Source: Methylophaga sp. OBS3 (GTDB lineage: Bacteria > Pseudomonadota > Gammaproteobacteria > Nitrosococcales > Methylophagaceae). From it: DNA of 64,000 nt. The translations under genes and the position numbers were made by a program. Under the pieces are notes generated by a model. The model did not search any database and was not told the origin of the DNA. It was given only the letters and a program-made list of their open reading frames with translations. Shown here piece by piece: positions 29,812 through 39,734 of this stretch (position 1 is the stretch's first letter; every line of letters begins with the position of its first letter). Location of the stretch: positions 248,001 to 312,000 of the forward strand of contig NZ_JAPDMU010000003.1 in NCBI RefSeq assembly GCF_026319325.1. The letters run 5' to 3'.

Positions 29812-30378
29812 TTAATGACTTACCCGATCACCTTTGCCCTTACCCAAAGCTGTTTGAACGATATAGCTGAAATAGCGTTTGAGGGTTAAGGTGTTTATCA
29901 TCTCGGCATCGGTTTTTGCCAACAGCTCTGGCGTCGACATATCAATATCATTAATCTGAGCCAATCCGGTAATCCCTGGCTGTACAGCAAAGACATGTCT
30001 CATCTCGCGTTGCTCAATCAACTCATGCTGGTTAAACAAGCATGGTCTTGGCCCAACCAGACTCATCTCACCTTTCAGCACGTTCCATAATTGCGGCAGT
30101 TCATCTAATTTGGTGCGTCGCAAAAAACGCCCCAATGGTGTGATTACAGAAACATTCGCCAAGTGTGAAGCCATATCTGCCGTGTCTTTTTTCATTGTTC
30201 TGAACTTGACCAGCGTAAACGGCTTTTGATCACGTCCAACCCTTTGTTGCCTGAATATCGGTGAGCCAGTATCAAACAACCCTAGCAGATAGATAACGAT
30301 AAAAACCGGTGAAAGTAACAGCAAGCCAATCACTGAAAAAAGAACATCGGCAATCCTTAAATGGATATGTATTTTCAT
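29812..30378 (-). CDS. Initiating phosphoglycosyl transferase (bacterial sugar transferase, PglC-like)
   Basis: A small (about 189-residue) monotopic phosphoglycosyl transferase. It has one N-terminal membrane segment (IADVLFSVIGLLLLSPVF), then VKFRTM, the catalytic Asp-Glu pair in TKLDELPQLWNVLKGEMSL and VGPRP. These enzymes move a sugar-1-phosphate from a UDP-sugar to undecaprenyl phosphate on the cytoplasmic face, starting O-unit or capsule assembly. Given the WbpM-type dehydratase and SDR reductase in the cluster, a 2-acetamido-2,6-dideoxyhexose is a plausible substrate. Start at 30378 (MKIHIHLR) is preferred; 30402 would add eight residues. Confidence 0.9.
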   Translation of the reverse strand: MKIHIHLRIADVLFSVIGLLLLSPVFIVIYLLGLFDTGSPIFRQQRVGRDQKPFTLVKFRTMKKDTADMASHLANVSVITPLGRFLRRTKLDELPQLWNVLKGEMSLVGPRPCLFNQHELIEQREMRHVFAVQPGITGLAQINDIDMSTPELLAKTDAEMINTLTLKRYFSYIVQTALGKGKGDRVSH

Positions 30379-30464
30379 TTTGTTATGGGTACCAGGTGCC
30401 ATCAGACTCTATTTTGCTCAACTTTTGCCCACTCATCATTTCTATTTTAGATTTGCTTTCAAAC

Positions 30465-31559
30465 TCATATTTTGATTGGTTCTTTTAATGTTGTCAGATA
30501 GTGAGAAGATTTATTCAGCATTTTCTTTTCAATACCATGCCACATAACATAAGCCGTAACTATAACGACTACCGAAGAGAGCAACATTGCTAATAATGGT
30601 GATATGACAAAAAATTGATTAGCAATAAAAGCCTGCAATATAGGAAAGTGTAGAATATATACGCCGTAAGAAAAATCACCGTACTTTCCAAAGTTACCTA
30701 AGAACTTAAAAATGAAACCAAAGTACACAACTAAAATCGCTAACGAAGCAGCATATAACAATCCTGTGTGGAAAATACCTTCCAATAGATACGCTGCAAT
30801 AGCAAAGAGTAAAAAGCCTGTGGCATTTTTCTTAAAAAAATCAAACCCATAGTAAAGAGCTCCACCAGCAATAAAAAATATTAATTGTCCGGGAAGTTGC
30901 CTTTGCAGTTCAATAAAAATGCCGCCGTGTGTATTTATTAATGTTTGCAGGACAACATTATAAATAATTGAAGAGGCATAAAGTAAAAACAGACCCTGCC
31001 AAAGCCCGATCTTACGAAAGAGCCAAACAAAGACAGGTACGCTCAGATAAAACATCACTTCAACTTTTAAAGTCCACAATGCCCCATTGACTGCGGTCAT
31101 GGAGTTCATGCTGAACACCCCCGGTAAATCTGGCTGAATAAAGTTCAAGAACACTAAATTGGCAGCCAGGTATCGATAAAGCTCAGAGCTTAAAAAGTAT
31201 TCTTCACTTGAATAAGAACTTAAAAACGAGCCTAAGATGGCACAAACAATTATTACTGAAAAATATGCGGGGTAAATTCGTCTAAAACGTTTTTCAAAAT
31301 AACGATTCATATTGCTTGAATATTCATAGCTCATAAAGATTAAAAAACCACTTACTACGAAAAAGCATTCCACCGCTACTTTCGATGAAAAAATATCATT
31401 AAATAAAGAAAGGCTGGTTGCTTCAGATAATTGATAAGCGTGTACCAAAAAAACAATAAATGCGAAACTGAAACGTAAGAGATCAAGGTTATTATTTTTT
31501 GGGATATTAATACGATAGTTTGAGCTTTGATTTTTTTGCTTTTCTTGAAACAAGTCCAT
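30465..31559 (-). CDS. Membrane acyltransferase (acyltransferase family 3)
   Basis: A 364-residue protein with about ten hydrophobic segments and the acyltransferase-3 N-terminal pattern LDLLRFSFAFIVFLVHAYQL (catalytic His) followed by FFVVSGFLIF and RFRRIYPAYF. Such enzymes O-acetylate (or otherwise acylate) sugars of O-antigen or exopolysaccharide at the inner membrane. A 160-base gap to the preceding gene holds nothing recognisable, so it could have its own promoter. Confidence 0.9.
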   Translation of the reverse strand: MDLFQEKQKNQSSNYRINIPKNNNLDLLRFSFAFIVFLVHAYQLSEATSLSLFNDIFSSKVAVECFFVVSGFLIFMSYEYSSNMNRYFEKRFRRIYPAYFSVIIVCAILGSFLSSYSSEEYFLSSELYRYLAANLVFLNFIQPDLPGVFSMNSMTAVNGALWTLKVEVMFYLSVPVFVWLFRKIGLWQGLFLLYASSIIYNVVLQTLINTHGGIFIELQRQLPGQLIFFIAGGALYYGFDFFKKNATGFLLFAIAAYLLEGIFHTGLLYAASLAILVVYFGFIFKFLGNFGKYGDFSYGVYILHFPILQAFIANQFFVISPLLAMLLSSVVVIVTAYVMWHGIEKKMLNKSSHYLTTLKEPIKI

Positions 31560-31719
31560 TTGAGTTATTTTCCTAGGTTCGTACAGGCGATTGAGTAAAT
31601 AACCTTAAGGTCACTTTATTTAGCAAAAACGACCTAATCTACTATCCAATGCCAGATTAAATCGTTCAGCTTTTATGGTGCTCAGATGAGCGGAAATAAG
31701 TCACAATTTTTTACACCGT

Positions 31720-32658
31720 TTATGAATTTTCCCTACATTTTTTCATTTGTTCAAACATCGTTATTACTGGCTCCCACTGAAGCTGCATCTTGGCTTTAGT
31801 AATATCCAGTGCCAAATTGCCATATAATTGATCTGCCATATTGCCTTTACCCACCAGCTTGAGCAGGTGACGCAATATTGTAGCGGGGAAATAGAATAAT
31901 GCCGTTTTCAACTGCAATGCCTGAATCAGTGTTGAAAGAAACATCGTTAATGACACATCGTTTCCATCAGAGATAAGGTAAAGCTGGTTTTTAGCCGCGG
32001 GGTGTTGCAAAGCAACGTCAATAAAGCTCACCAAATTCTCAACCGCAACAAAAGCCCGTTTATTTCTCACCCCTGCAAACGGCAATGGCCATTGCTTATT
32101 TAAAATGCGTTGTAGGGTAGAAAAGTTACCCGGCGCACCTGGACCGTAAATCATGGGGGGACGAATAACCACAACATCCATCTCTGTTTCAGCAGCAAGC
32201 TGCATTAAGGCTTTTTCTGCTTCCCACTTCGACTGTGCGTAAGTATTATGCGGATTAGGCTCATCAGTTTCGCTAAACGACTTATCGTTGCTGACATTGC
32301 CATTCACCCCAATCGTGCTGATAAAAATAAACCGCTCAACACCCGCTTTTGCAGCCTGCCTAGCTAAATTGATCGTACCTAAGTTATTCACTTCACGAAA
32401 ACCATCAATTGAACTATCGGCATCACCCTGAAACACATGCACATGAGCCGCACAGTGCACAACATGACTCACCTCCACCAATGCCTCCGACCAATCGGAT
32501 TGACTGTTTATGGTTATGGCGACATCACGACACGCGGGCTTAGGTGAATCAGTATTAATCTGACGAAAACAGCGAACAAGTTGATGATTATTCTGTAATA
32601 ACTGGACAACTAAATGCCTGCCGACAAAACCGTTTGCCCCCGTTACCAAAACGCGCAT
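31720..32658 (-). CDS. SDR-family NDP-sugar epimerase/4-ketoreductase (WbpV-like)
   Basis: A 312-residue extended SDR protein: NAD(P) motif TGANGFVGRHLV at the N-terminus, catalytic Ser in ISTIGV and Tyr-x3-Lys in YAQSK. Length and the segment RPPMIYGPGAPGNF are typical of the UDP-GlcNAc 4-epimerase/UDP-QuiNAc-forming reductase group found next to WbpL- and PGT-type initiators. Working with the 4,6-dehydratase at 53.6 kb it could form a 2-acetamido-2,6-dideoxy sugar. Substrate is inferred. Confidence 0.82.
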   Translation of the reverse strand: MRVLVTGANGFVGRHLVVQLLQNNHQLVRCFRQINTDSPKPACRDVAITINSQSDWSEALVEVSHVVHCAAHVHVFQGDADSSIDGFREVNNLGTINLARQAAKAGVERFIFISTIGVNGNVSNDKSFSETDEPNPHNTYAQSKWEAEKALMQLAAETEMDVVVIRPPMIYGPGAPGNFSTLQRILNKQWPLPFAGVRNKRAFVAVENLVSFIDVALQHPAAKNQLYLISDGNDVSLTMFLSTLIQALQLKTALFYFPATILRHLLKLVGKGNMADQLYGNLALDITKAKMQLQWEPVITMFEQMKKCRENS

Positions 32659-32709
32659 AGGTTTTCCTTAATAGCCATTCTGGAAAAAAAGCCCGTTATC
32701 TCTTTATGT

Positions 32710-33633
32710 TTATTTTTCAAGTTTAAGCAATCCAAACAATAACATTACCAATAAAAAACAGGCATCTCGGGGTCTTCGGCGTAATTGAAAAAAATTCTTC
32801 AATAAAAATAATCGATTTATTTTGAAATTAGGAACATTCTTGCCAAACAGCAAAATATATAACTGTATCTGCTCAGCGTACCAATCGTCGCGAATCATGC
32901 GTAATCTGGCTAACATCGCTTTTACGCCATAATTAAACCCAACCTGATTTGATGCATGTTGTCGATACATCATTGTTGGTGCTTCATCGATATGCCAGAC
33001 ATAACCATGACTTCTCACAAAGGCATACAGTGTCCAATCATGCAGTTGCAATCGTTTAAAAATGGCTTCATGGCGACACATAAACGCTTTAAAGTCATTC
33101 ATAACGGCAGTTTTAAGGACATAGGTACAACCCGGCCCAGCGGCTTCGAAAAAATAATCGAACTGTTTCTGACGAAATGATTTTTTCACTAAAACCTGTT
33201 TACCACTCGGCCAAAAAGCAGTGACATTTGAAGAAAAAGCATCAACACCTTGTTGATTGATGGCTTTAATCGAAACCGATAATTTATCACTCAGCCAACT
33301 ATCATCCTGATCGGCCAAAGCGATATAGTCATACTTTTCAAAATTTGCTTCTCGAATTAAGCGAAAAAAGTTAGCTGCCGCACCGCCGAAGCGTTCCCCA
33401 TATGCCAAAACTTGAATATTCGAATAGACTTTTGCCAGCCGGGTGCATGTCTGATACGTCTCGTCCTTAGACTGATCAACGCTAATCAATACATCCAGTT
33501 CAACATTTTTCTGATTCAAAATAGATTGTATCTGCTCCTCAATCCACTCATCCCCATTAAAAGCCGCCAGAAGCACTAATACTTTAGGAACTGACTCATT
33601 TGCTGTCATTGCGTTTATCTCAGTCTGACTCAT
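32710..33633 (-). CDS. Glycosyltransferase family 2
   Basis: A 307-residue GT-A enzyme: LVLLAAFNGDEWIEEQIQS at the start, SVDQSKDET and the metal motif ADQDD, then a helical tail. This arrangement resembles rhamnosyltransferase-type GT2 proteins that take dTDP-L-rhamnose, which would fit the rmlBDAC operon in the cluster, but the donor cannot be read from the sequence. It overlaps the upstream GT4 gene by 14 nt; a start at Met9 would shorten it slightly. Confidence 0.88.
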   Translation of the reverse strand: MSQTEINAMTANESVPKVLVLLAAFNGDEWIEEQIQSILNQKNVELDVLISVDQSKDETYQTCTRLAKVYSNIQVLAYGERFGGAAANFFRLIREANFEKYDYIALADQDDSWLSDKLSVSIKAINQQGVDAFSSNVTAFWPSGKQVLVKKSFRQKQFDYFFEAAGPGCTYVLKTAVMNDFKAFMCRHEAIFKRLQLHDWTLYAFVRSHGYVWHIDEAPTMMYRQHASNQVGFNYGVKAMLARLRMIRDDWYAEQIQLYILLFGKNVPNFKINRLFLLKNFFQLRRRPRDACFLLVMLLFGLLKLEK

Positions 33634-34759
33634 GCATCACCGTCAGGTAATGTTGAAACCACTTACGAGGCGTTTTAAACCGCTCGAAGCGTGAGACACT
33701 CAACGCAGAGTATTGTCTATATGTAGACTCATCAAAAAGCGTCTTAATAATAAGATCAGCACACCCCATCACATCATCAGACAGGTAATACAGTCCTGCC
33801 TTGCCATTAATAGCATGCGCATATTCAAGATCAGGAACCACGACAGGCAAGCCATAACACATTGCCTCAATTAACGGGTTACCAAATGTTTCAGCTTTCG
33901 ATGGAAAAATAAATGCATGAGCAGACAAGTAATACTCAACCAGTTCTGTCTGACTAACTTCAGTTAAATTATGAATCGAAACATCACTGTCATTGATCGC
34001 TTCCAAAAATGACTTTGCCTCGCCTATCTCCGGGTTAACGGTAACAAAAATAATGTGTTTGATACCACGCTGTGCTAACTCCCTGGATAACTTAACCAAA
34101 AACACATGGTTTTTATGCGGGTAAAACCGACTGACATAAAGCAATTTCAAATCGTCTTTAACAGTCGCTTGCCGAGGTGCAATCAAATCCGCAGGGTCAT
34201 GAGGATGAGCAAAGCTGTAACTAATCGGGTTAGGGATTATTTCAACATCGAAGCTATGCTTTGGATACTTACGTTCCAGCTGCCGAGCCATGTAATCGCT
34301 TTGCACTACAATGTGATCGGCATTTTTAGTCGTAATATAAAAGGCCACCCGCTTTAACCACTCGGTAATCTTGCTACCAAATTCCAATTGCTCATATAAC
34401 CTGTCATCCACCAAATAAGGATGATGCAGCAATACTGTTTTAGTTGCGCGAACGGGGGAAAATAAGAAATTACCAAATGCTAAGAGATGTTTTATTTTAT
34501 TCCGCCAGACCAAACAAGGAATGAAAAACAACTCCAAATACACGCGAAAAAGCACTTTTAACAAAGTACTACGTGGACAAAACAAACGTATAAAACGCAC
34601 GTTATCCGTGCTTTGGTAATGCGAATAATTTGAAATATCAGGGATTAAAATAAGGAAAGATAAGCGACTATCTATCGCCTCATTAATAAAGTTGAAAGCA
34701 ATATTCTTAGGGCCTGCACCTTTTTGGTTGTATAGATTAACTAACATGAAAATTTTCAC
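33620..34759 (-). CDS. Glycosyltransferase family 4 (GT-B fold)
   Basis: A 379-residue retaining glycosyltransferase. The N-terminal half begins MKIFMLVNLYNQKGAGPKN with a glycine-rich acceptor loop; the C-terminal half has LLYVSRFYPHKNHVFLV and the donor-binding signature SKAETFGNPLIEAMCYGLPV (E-x7-E). It overlaps the preceding GT2 gene by 4 nt. It probably adds one sugar of the surface repeat unit; donor unknown. Confidence 0.9.
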   Translation of the reverse strand: MKIFMLVNLYNQKGAGPKNIAFNFINEAIDSRLSFLILIPDISNYSHYQSTDNVRFIRLFCPRSTLLKVLFRVYLELFFIPCLVWRNKIKHLLAFGNFLFSPVRATKTVLLHHPYLVDDRLYEQLEFGSKITEWLKRVAFYITTKNADHIVVQSDYMARQLERKYPKHSFDVEIIPNPISYSFAHPHDPADLIAPRQATVKDDLKLLYVSRFYPHKNHVFLVKLSRELAQRGIKHIIFVTVNPEIGEAKSFLEAINDSDVSIHNLTEVSQTELVEYYLSAHAFIFPSKAETFGNPLIEAMCYGLPVVVPDLEYAHAINGKAGLYYLSDDVMGCADLIIKTLFDESTYRQYSALSVSRFERFKTPRKWFQHYLTVMHESD

Positions 34760-35625
34760 CTGAGCGGTTTACCACCCAAAAATAAACGCATCATTTCACC
34801 CAGCATAATTACTTTTAATAGCCAAAATATCATTACAGCAAAACCCACATCTCGTTTTTTGTGGTTCTTTAACAAAATTTTTGCATAACGAATCGGGGGA
34901 ATTAGATGCCAGAGCATGTATTTCAGAATACGTTTTTCCATTTTTGCACGCAGAAATCCGCCGCCAGTAATTCGTCTGGATTTACGGATCAACTCTCCAA
35001 TTGATTTTCTAGCCGGGTGACCGACTCGTGTTTGAGATGAATACGTGAGTCCAAAACCTAGTTCGGTAGCACGTTTATTCCAATCCATATCGCCGCCGGA
35101 CATAAGGGTTGCATTAAAACTCCCCACTTTATCCAGCACATCTCGACGAACAAATAGATTAGCTGTGACAGAAACACCATTATTAACATTGTACTGCTGA
35201 TTAAATGCTGTAACAGAATCAAACTTCCAGGCTAACCAAGAGCCACCATTCTCTCTAAAAATAGATATCGCTCCAGCTATGCGGTCAATATTGCTTGAAG
35301 TTTGAAATAAATTGGCCGCTGACTCGAGCCAATCGGCTTCAGGCAAACAATCCGAGTCAGTAAACGCTATGATATTTCCCTTGGCATGCTTTAATGCCGT
35401 ATTTCTCGCCGCATAAGAACCTGGCATTATTTCCGTTAGGATTGTTATGTTCGAGCACAGAGAATCTAACAAACTTCTAGGAGCAAATTCTGAAGGATCA
35501 TTATTAACAATAATCACCTCGTAATGACTTGCTGGATAAGTTTGATTATTTATTGCTTCGATGCAATTTGAAAGTCTATCCCAATCTTTATAAGTAGGGA
35601 TTATTATCGAAATAAATGGGGGCAT
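34756..35625 (-). CDS. Glycosyltransferase family 2 with C-terminal membrane segment
   Basis: A 289-residue GT-A enzyme. ISIIIPTYKDWDRLSNCIEA and AFTDSDCLP (DxD-type metal motif) mark the nucleotide-sugar domain, and MSGGDMDWNKRATELG is the acceptor-site ED-like motif. A hydrophobic segment near the C-terminus (FAVMIFWLLKVIMLG) probably holds it at the membrane. Coupled by a 4-nt overlap to the following GT4 gene. Confidence 0.88.
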   Translation of the reverse strand: MPPFISIIIPTYKDWDRLSNCIEAINNQTYPASHYEVIIVNNDPSEFAPRSLLDSLCSNITILTEIMPGSYAARNTALKHAKGNIIAFTDSDCLPEADWLESAANLFQTSSNIDRIAGAISIFRENGGSWLAWKFDSVTAFNQQYNVNNGVSVTANLFVRRDVLDKVGSFNATLMSGGDMDWNKRATELGFGLTYSSQTRVGHPARKSIGELIRKSRRITGGGFLRAKMEKRILKYMLWHLIPPIRYAKILLKNHKKRDVGFAVMIFWLLKVIMLGEMMRLFLGGKPLR

Positions 35626-35691
35626 TCTAGTAAAAATCTAATCCTTTGATATCTTGCTAATCGTATGAGGTTGTACTAGTAACAAAAATAG

Positions 35692-37083
35692 TTATTTATT
35701 ATCATAAAAACCGACGTAACCCGGTAACTCTTCGGGCTGAACACCTTCCGAAATTTTCATTAAACAGTCGGCGACCAACTGTCCTTCCTTACCATCCCAT
35801 TCTGTTAAATAGGTTGCACTGTAGTAACGGACGGCATTCTTATTCGACCGCTCATCCTGTTTCACCCTGTCCATAAGCATCAAGACTTCGTTGACTGATG
35901 AAGCGGTTAACGCCAGCCCATGCTTAACATAACCATAATAATCAGGCTGATCAGGATCCATTAACTCATAATAAATCGGCATAACTCCAGCGAGTGCAGC
36001 TTCTAAATGTATACTGCTGTTACCTGCAATTAACCAGCTAATCTGCTCCATAAAAGTGGATATGGGTTCTTGCTTGGGGTCACTTAACGTTACTTTACTA
36101 CTCTTAGAGAATGCATCGTGAAATTGCTGTTTCTCTTGATTTGAAAGAGCCGGATGCCACCGAAGACGAACATTCATGCCATGTTCCGCCAGCTCGTTAA
36201 TAAATGCTATGCCAAGAGCAGCGTCATCAAGTGCATTCAAGGCAATACCTAATATATTGGTTAGTGATTTTTTCACCCTTTTTAGATGCTTTTTTTGCCC
36301 CGACAGAATCACGTCAGGAATCGGTGCCCGACGAAAAGTTGATGGCTGATTAAGTTCACATTCTCTATACGTATCAAGTGCTGACTGCCCATCCAAAAAT
36401 GCATAATTTACTCTTAACGCTGGGAATATATTGCTAACGGAGGCGTGCTGTAAATAGACTGTTTTTATACCAAGATGATGGGCAACCGCCAGCATGCAAC
36501 GATTAGGAACGCTATGATCATTCGCTGTGATAACAAATTCAGGTTTGTTCTGTGAAAAAGCACTGTGGAAATAGACTAGATACTTATAGACGTTACAAAA
36601 ATAAATAAAATGCCAACGCACCGACACAGGATGAATGGCTTTTACCATGCGGTATAAACCAATCCCACGCCTGAATAATAACACGGCTACTCTTACTGCT
36701 TCCAAAGGAGAGAGCTGCAAGGTTATATAGCCTCGTTGCTCTCGTTCTTTTTCTGAAAGTACTGTTCGGTTAAGAACCACTAAAGATCTCTCACCACTGC
36801 GCTCTATTGAAGCTAGCGTTTGCTCCAATGAAGCAAGTTGATTTGCAGAACCCACAAAACTAAAAAATGTTGAGGGATGTAAAGATCTATTTTTTTTAGC
36901 AAACCGTGTATCAAGAAATAAAACATATAAGAACTTGACGATTTGGAGAAAGAGACCACTGTGTGGTGGTTTTACTTTGGTATAAAACTTTTGATTATGT
37001 AGTTGTTTACCATGCAGATAAGTCAGCCAAGTTTCATTCTCTTCATCCAGAATGCATTTAATATCTTTGTACCAACGAAACAT
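35692..37083 (-). CDS. Putative GT-B transferase (polysialyltransferase/CDP-glycerol transferase-like)
   Basis: A 463-residue protein without signal peptide. The C-terminal half looks like the CDP-glycerol/polysialyltransferase fold: KTVYLQHASVSN, an LRWHPALS segment and WLIAGNSSIHLEAALAGVMP followed by YYE. Its start shares one base with the pseI stop, so it is translated right after pseudaminate synthesis genes. That position makes it the best candidate for the enzyme that uses CMP-pseudaminate, by analogy with nonulosonate transferases of CMP-sialic type. Family assignment is by eye and the function is inference. Confidence 0.6.
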   Translation of the reverse strand: MFRWYKDIKCILDEENETWLTYLHGKQLHNQKFYTKVKPPHSGLFLQIVKFLYVLFLDTRFAKKNRSLHPSTFFSFVGSANQLASLEQTLASIERSGERSLVVLNRTVLSEKEREQRGYITLQLSPLEAVRVAVLLFRRGIGLYRMVKAIHPVSVRWHFIYFCNVYKYLVYFHSAFSQNKPEFVITANDHSVPNRCMLAVAHHLGIKTVYLQHASVSNIFPALRVNYAFLDGQSALDTYRECELNQPSTFRRAPIPDVILSGQKKHLKRVKKSLTNILGIALNALDDAALGIAFINELAEHGMNVRLRWHPALSNQEKQQFHDAFSKSSKVTLSDPKQEPISTFMEQISWLIAGNSSIHLEAALAGVMPIYYELMDPDQPDYYGYVKHGLALTASSVNEVLMLMDRVKQDERSNKNAVRYYSATYLTEWDGKEGQLVADCLMKISEGVQPEELPGYVGFYDNK

Positions 37084-38135
37084 TAGTTGAAATGATCTAT
37101 TTTCACTGGTGTGTGTGCTGAAATGTCACACAACATTTTTTTACCAATTACTAATGATAAATATTTAGGAGCCAAGCCATAGCCAGGTCTTACACTACGA
37201 ATGCAATCTTCACTAATAATTTCTCCGGTCTTCATATCTTTTACAAAGTACATTGAGCGACGAAATTGTACGTTCCCTATCTCACTCGATTTACGACCGT
37301 AATCAATTTGACCTAATGCTTTCCATGCTGTTTTTGTATCTCGACACAGTGATGCAAGCTCATTCGGCTCAAGGGAAAAACTATCATCAGGTCCTCCACC
37401 ATTTCGATCAAGTGTAAAATGTTTTTCAATAATTGAAGCACCAAGAGCGACGCTAGTAATGGCCGTAGAGTTATCTAATGTGTGATCAGATAAACCTGTA
37501 ACCAACCCAAATCGTGTAATCATGTCAGCAATAGTTCGCAAATTATAATCTTCGGGAGGTGCTGGGTAGCCACTTACGCAATGTAAGATTGCCAGTTCCT
37601 TACAACCACCTTCTTTTGCTGCCGAAATTGCTTCTTCGATTTCTTCGGCATCGGCCATACCCGTTGAGATAATCATGGGTTTGCCAGTGGCTGCTACATA
37701 ACGAATCAATGGTAAATCTACGGCTTCAAATGAAGCGATTTTATATGCGGGAGCATTTAATTCTTCCAGCAAATCCACCGCAGTTTTATCAAAAGGCGAA
37801 CTAAAAATAGTTATGCCAATTTTACGAGCATGATCAAATAAAGGTTTATGCCATTCCCATGGTGTATGAGCTTCTTCATACAATTCATAAAGTGAACGCC
37901 CATCCCACAAGCCGCCTTTGATTTTGAAGTCATCCGTATCAGCATTTAAAGTAATGGTATCAGGACGGTAAGTCTGTAACTTTACTGCATCAGCACCAGC
38001 ACGTTGCGCTTCTTCAATGATACGGATCGCTGTTTCAAGTCTGCCATTATGATTAGCTGATAGCTCAGCAATTATATAAGGTGTTTGATTACAGGATATT
38101 TCCCGATCAGCAATTACGATGTTACTTATACTCAT
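37083..38135 (-). CDS. pseI: Pseudaminic acid synthase PseI
   Basis: PseI condenses 2,4-diacetamido-2,4,6-trideoxy-L-altrose with phosphoenolpyruvate to give pseudaminic acid. 350 residues: NeuB-type TIM barrel (IIAELSANHNGRLETAI, KLQTYRPDTITL, SSPFDKTAVDLL, SGLSDHTLDN) and a C-terminal SAF antifreeze-like domain (MYFVKDMKTGEIIS). The SANHNG and metal-binding His residues are present. It overlaps pseH by 14 nt. The last of six pse genes in transcription order B-C-F-G-H-I. Confidence 0.96.
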   Translation of the reverse strand: MSISNIVIADREISCNQTPYIIAELSANHNGRLETAIRIIEEAQRAGADAVKLQTYRPDTITLNADTDDFKIKGGLWDGRSLYELYEEAHTPWEWHKPLFDHARKIGITIFSSPFDKTAVDLLEELNAPAYKIASFEAVDLPLIRYVAATGKPMIISTGMADAEEIEEAISAAKEGGCKELAILHCVSGYPAPPEDYNLRTIADMITRFGLVTGLSDHTLDNSTAITSVALGASIIEKHFTLDRNGGGPDDSFSLEPNELASLCRDTKTAWKALGQIDYGRKSSEIGNVQFRRSMYFVKDMKTGEIISEDCIRSVRPGYGLAPKYLSLVIGKKMLCDISAHTPVKIDHFN

Positions 38136-38637
38136 CTATCTTCTTCCATTCTGCTGCTAACAATCCAAAACAAATGACATCGTAATAGTTTTGACCATTG
38201 AAATATTGTTCTCTTAAACGACCTTCTTCTATAAAACCTAGATTTTTATGAAAAAGAATTGAGCGTTCATTGACACTCATTACTTCGCCAAAAACTTTAT
38301 GTAGTTTTAATTTATTAAAAGCATATTCAAAAGTAGCTGAAGCTAATTTTCTACCTGTTCCTTTAGGTGCTGAAGGACAGACATAAAACCCCCATTCTGC
38401 AACATGTGAATGCTTACTGTAGTTTATGTTTACAAATCCTAATGGTATTTCTTGTTGCTCATAAATCATAAGATGAACACAAGAATTAAGCATCATACGC
38501 TCAAACCATTCCATATGTTCTTGCAAGCCAATTTCTTGGCTCGTATACATATACCTTTTTATTTCAGGGTGATTCCGCCACTCTAATACAAGTTCGGCAT
38601 CACGTAACTGCATAGGACGAAGCTTATAGTCATTCAT
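38122..38637 (-). CDS. pseH: PseH, UDP-4-amino-sugar N-acetyltransferase (GNAT)
   Basis: A 171-residue GNAT acetyltransferase that acetylates the 4-amino group of the pseudaminate precursor with acetyl-CoA. LRPMQLRDAELVLEWRNHPE and the acetyl-CoA loop CPSAPKGTGRKLASATFEYA are typical of PseH. The 4-nt overlap with pseG and 14-nt overlap with pseI place it firmly in the pathway. Confidence 0.93.
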   Translation of the reverse strand: MNDYKLRPMQLRDAELVLEWRNHPEIKRYMYTSQEIGLQEHMEWFERMMLNSCVHLMIYEQQEIPLGFVNINYSKHSHVAEWGFYVCPSAPKGTGRKLASATFEYAFNKLKLHKVFGEVMSVNERSILFHKNLGFIEEGRLREQYFNGQNYYDVICFGLLAAEWKKIDEYK

Positions 38638-39734
38638 TGCAAGAGACTATCTTCTAATTTTTTTACAACTCTCATAGCACCTTTACCATCAGTAACTGAA
38701 GCTGCTGATTGAGACATTTGAATTCTTTTTTCAGGCTGCAATAAAATTTCAATTTTACTTAGCATTGAATCACTATTGCTCTTTTCTCGTTTTTCCACTA
38801 TCACTGCGGCTTGATAATCGTTAAGCGCATTTGCAATTAAGCATTGATTATCAGCTAATAAAAAAATCAGTGAAGGTAATCCCAAACAACATCTTTCCCA
38901 AGCGGTACTACCTGCAGCACCAATTGATAAATCTGCAACACACATGCGCTCAGCCATATCGGATACGTTTACATTCACTGTTGTGTGAAAGCGAAGCTGT
39001 GAAGCCAATTGTTTGACCTCGCGAAGATGAGGAGCTGCTTGCCCCATCACAACATCTAATTGAATTTCCGCGGATAAATCGCTTTGTTCTAAAGTCTTCA
39101 ATACATCAGATGTGATATTGCCGCTATCCACACCGCCCATCGAGATCAGAATTCGTTTAATTATGGGCTCACGTCTTCGCTGCAGACTTTCTGATCTCAA
39201 TTGTGCAAACTCAGATCTCAACAGCGCGTAATTCGGCCCGATTAAGATTTTGCACTCAGGTGCAACTAAATTCTCATAATCACAGGTTTTTCGCCCAAGA
39301 TTTTGATCCAGTAATAAGGAACATACATGCTGGCGATCAGCTAAATCGTCAATGACCATCACCCGTTTAACATGTCTTTCAATTTCTTGTTCCCATCTAG
39401 CATCAAGCGCGTAATGGTCAACGATAAGCCAATCGATTTGGTCGTGAGTTAAAACTAGAATTGTCTGCTCTACATCTTCCCGCCATGTCGTTCCCAACCA
39501 AGCGGCATGAACAAGTCTTGAATCATCACTTGGTTTAAATTCAGATGTATTAGGAAAAAGATGCAGCTTAAAACCGCTAGCAGCAATATGATCTGCGAGA
39601 TGACCATCATGTTTTCTACAAATAAAAGAACAGTCATGTCCTAACTTTTGTAATTCAGTGGCAAGAGTCAGGCAACGCATAACATGTCCTGTGCCGATAT
39701 CAACAGAGGCATCTGCACGGAAAACAATTTTCAT
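38634..39734 (-). CDS. pseG: PseG, UDP-2,4-diacetamido-trideoxy-altrose hydrolase
   Basis: PseG removes UDP from the diacetamido sugar before condensation with PEP. It has a GT-B (MurG-like) fold; the N-terminus FRADASVDIGTGHVMRCL contains the catalytic His, and SIGAAGSTAWERCCLGLPS is the nucleotide-binding segment. 366 residues, as a stand-alone enzyme rather than fused to PseH. Overlaps its neighbours on both sides by 4 nt. Confidence 0.95.
   Translation of the reverse strand: MKIVFRADASVDIGTGHVMRCLTLATELQKLGHDCSFICRKHDGHLADHIAASGFKLHLFPNTSEFKPSDDSRLVHAAWLGTTWREDVEQTILVLTHDQIDWLIVDHYALDARWEQEIERHVKRVMVIDDLADRQHVCSLLLDQNLGRKTCDYENLVAPECKILIGPNYALLRSEFAQLRSESLQRRREPIIKRILISMGGVDSGNITSDVLKTLEQSDLSAEIQLDVVMGQAAPHLREVKQLASQLRFHTTVNVNVSDMAERMCVADLSIGAAGSTAWERCCLGLPSLIFLLADNQCLIANALNDYQAAVIVEKREKSNSDSMLSKIEILLQPEKRIQMSQSAASVTDGKGAMRVVKKLEDSLLQ

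Noticed and set aside
37083-38135. NeuB sialic acid or legionaminic acid synthase instead of PseI
   Set aside because: The complete neighbouring set pseB, C, F, G and H supports pseudaminate; NeuA/NeuC or Leg-specific genes are absent.
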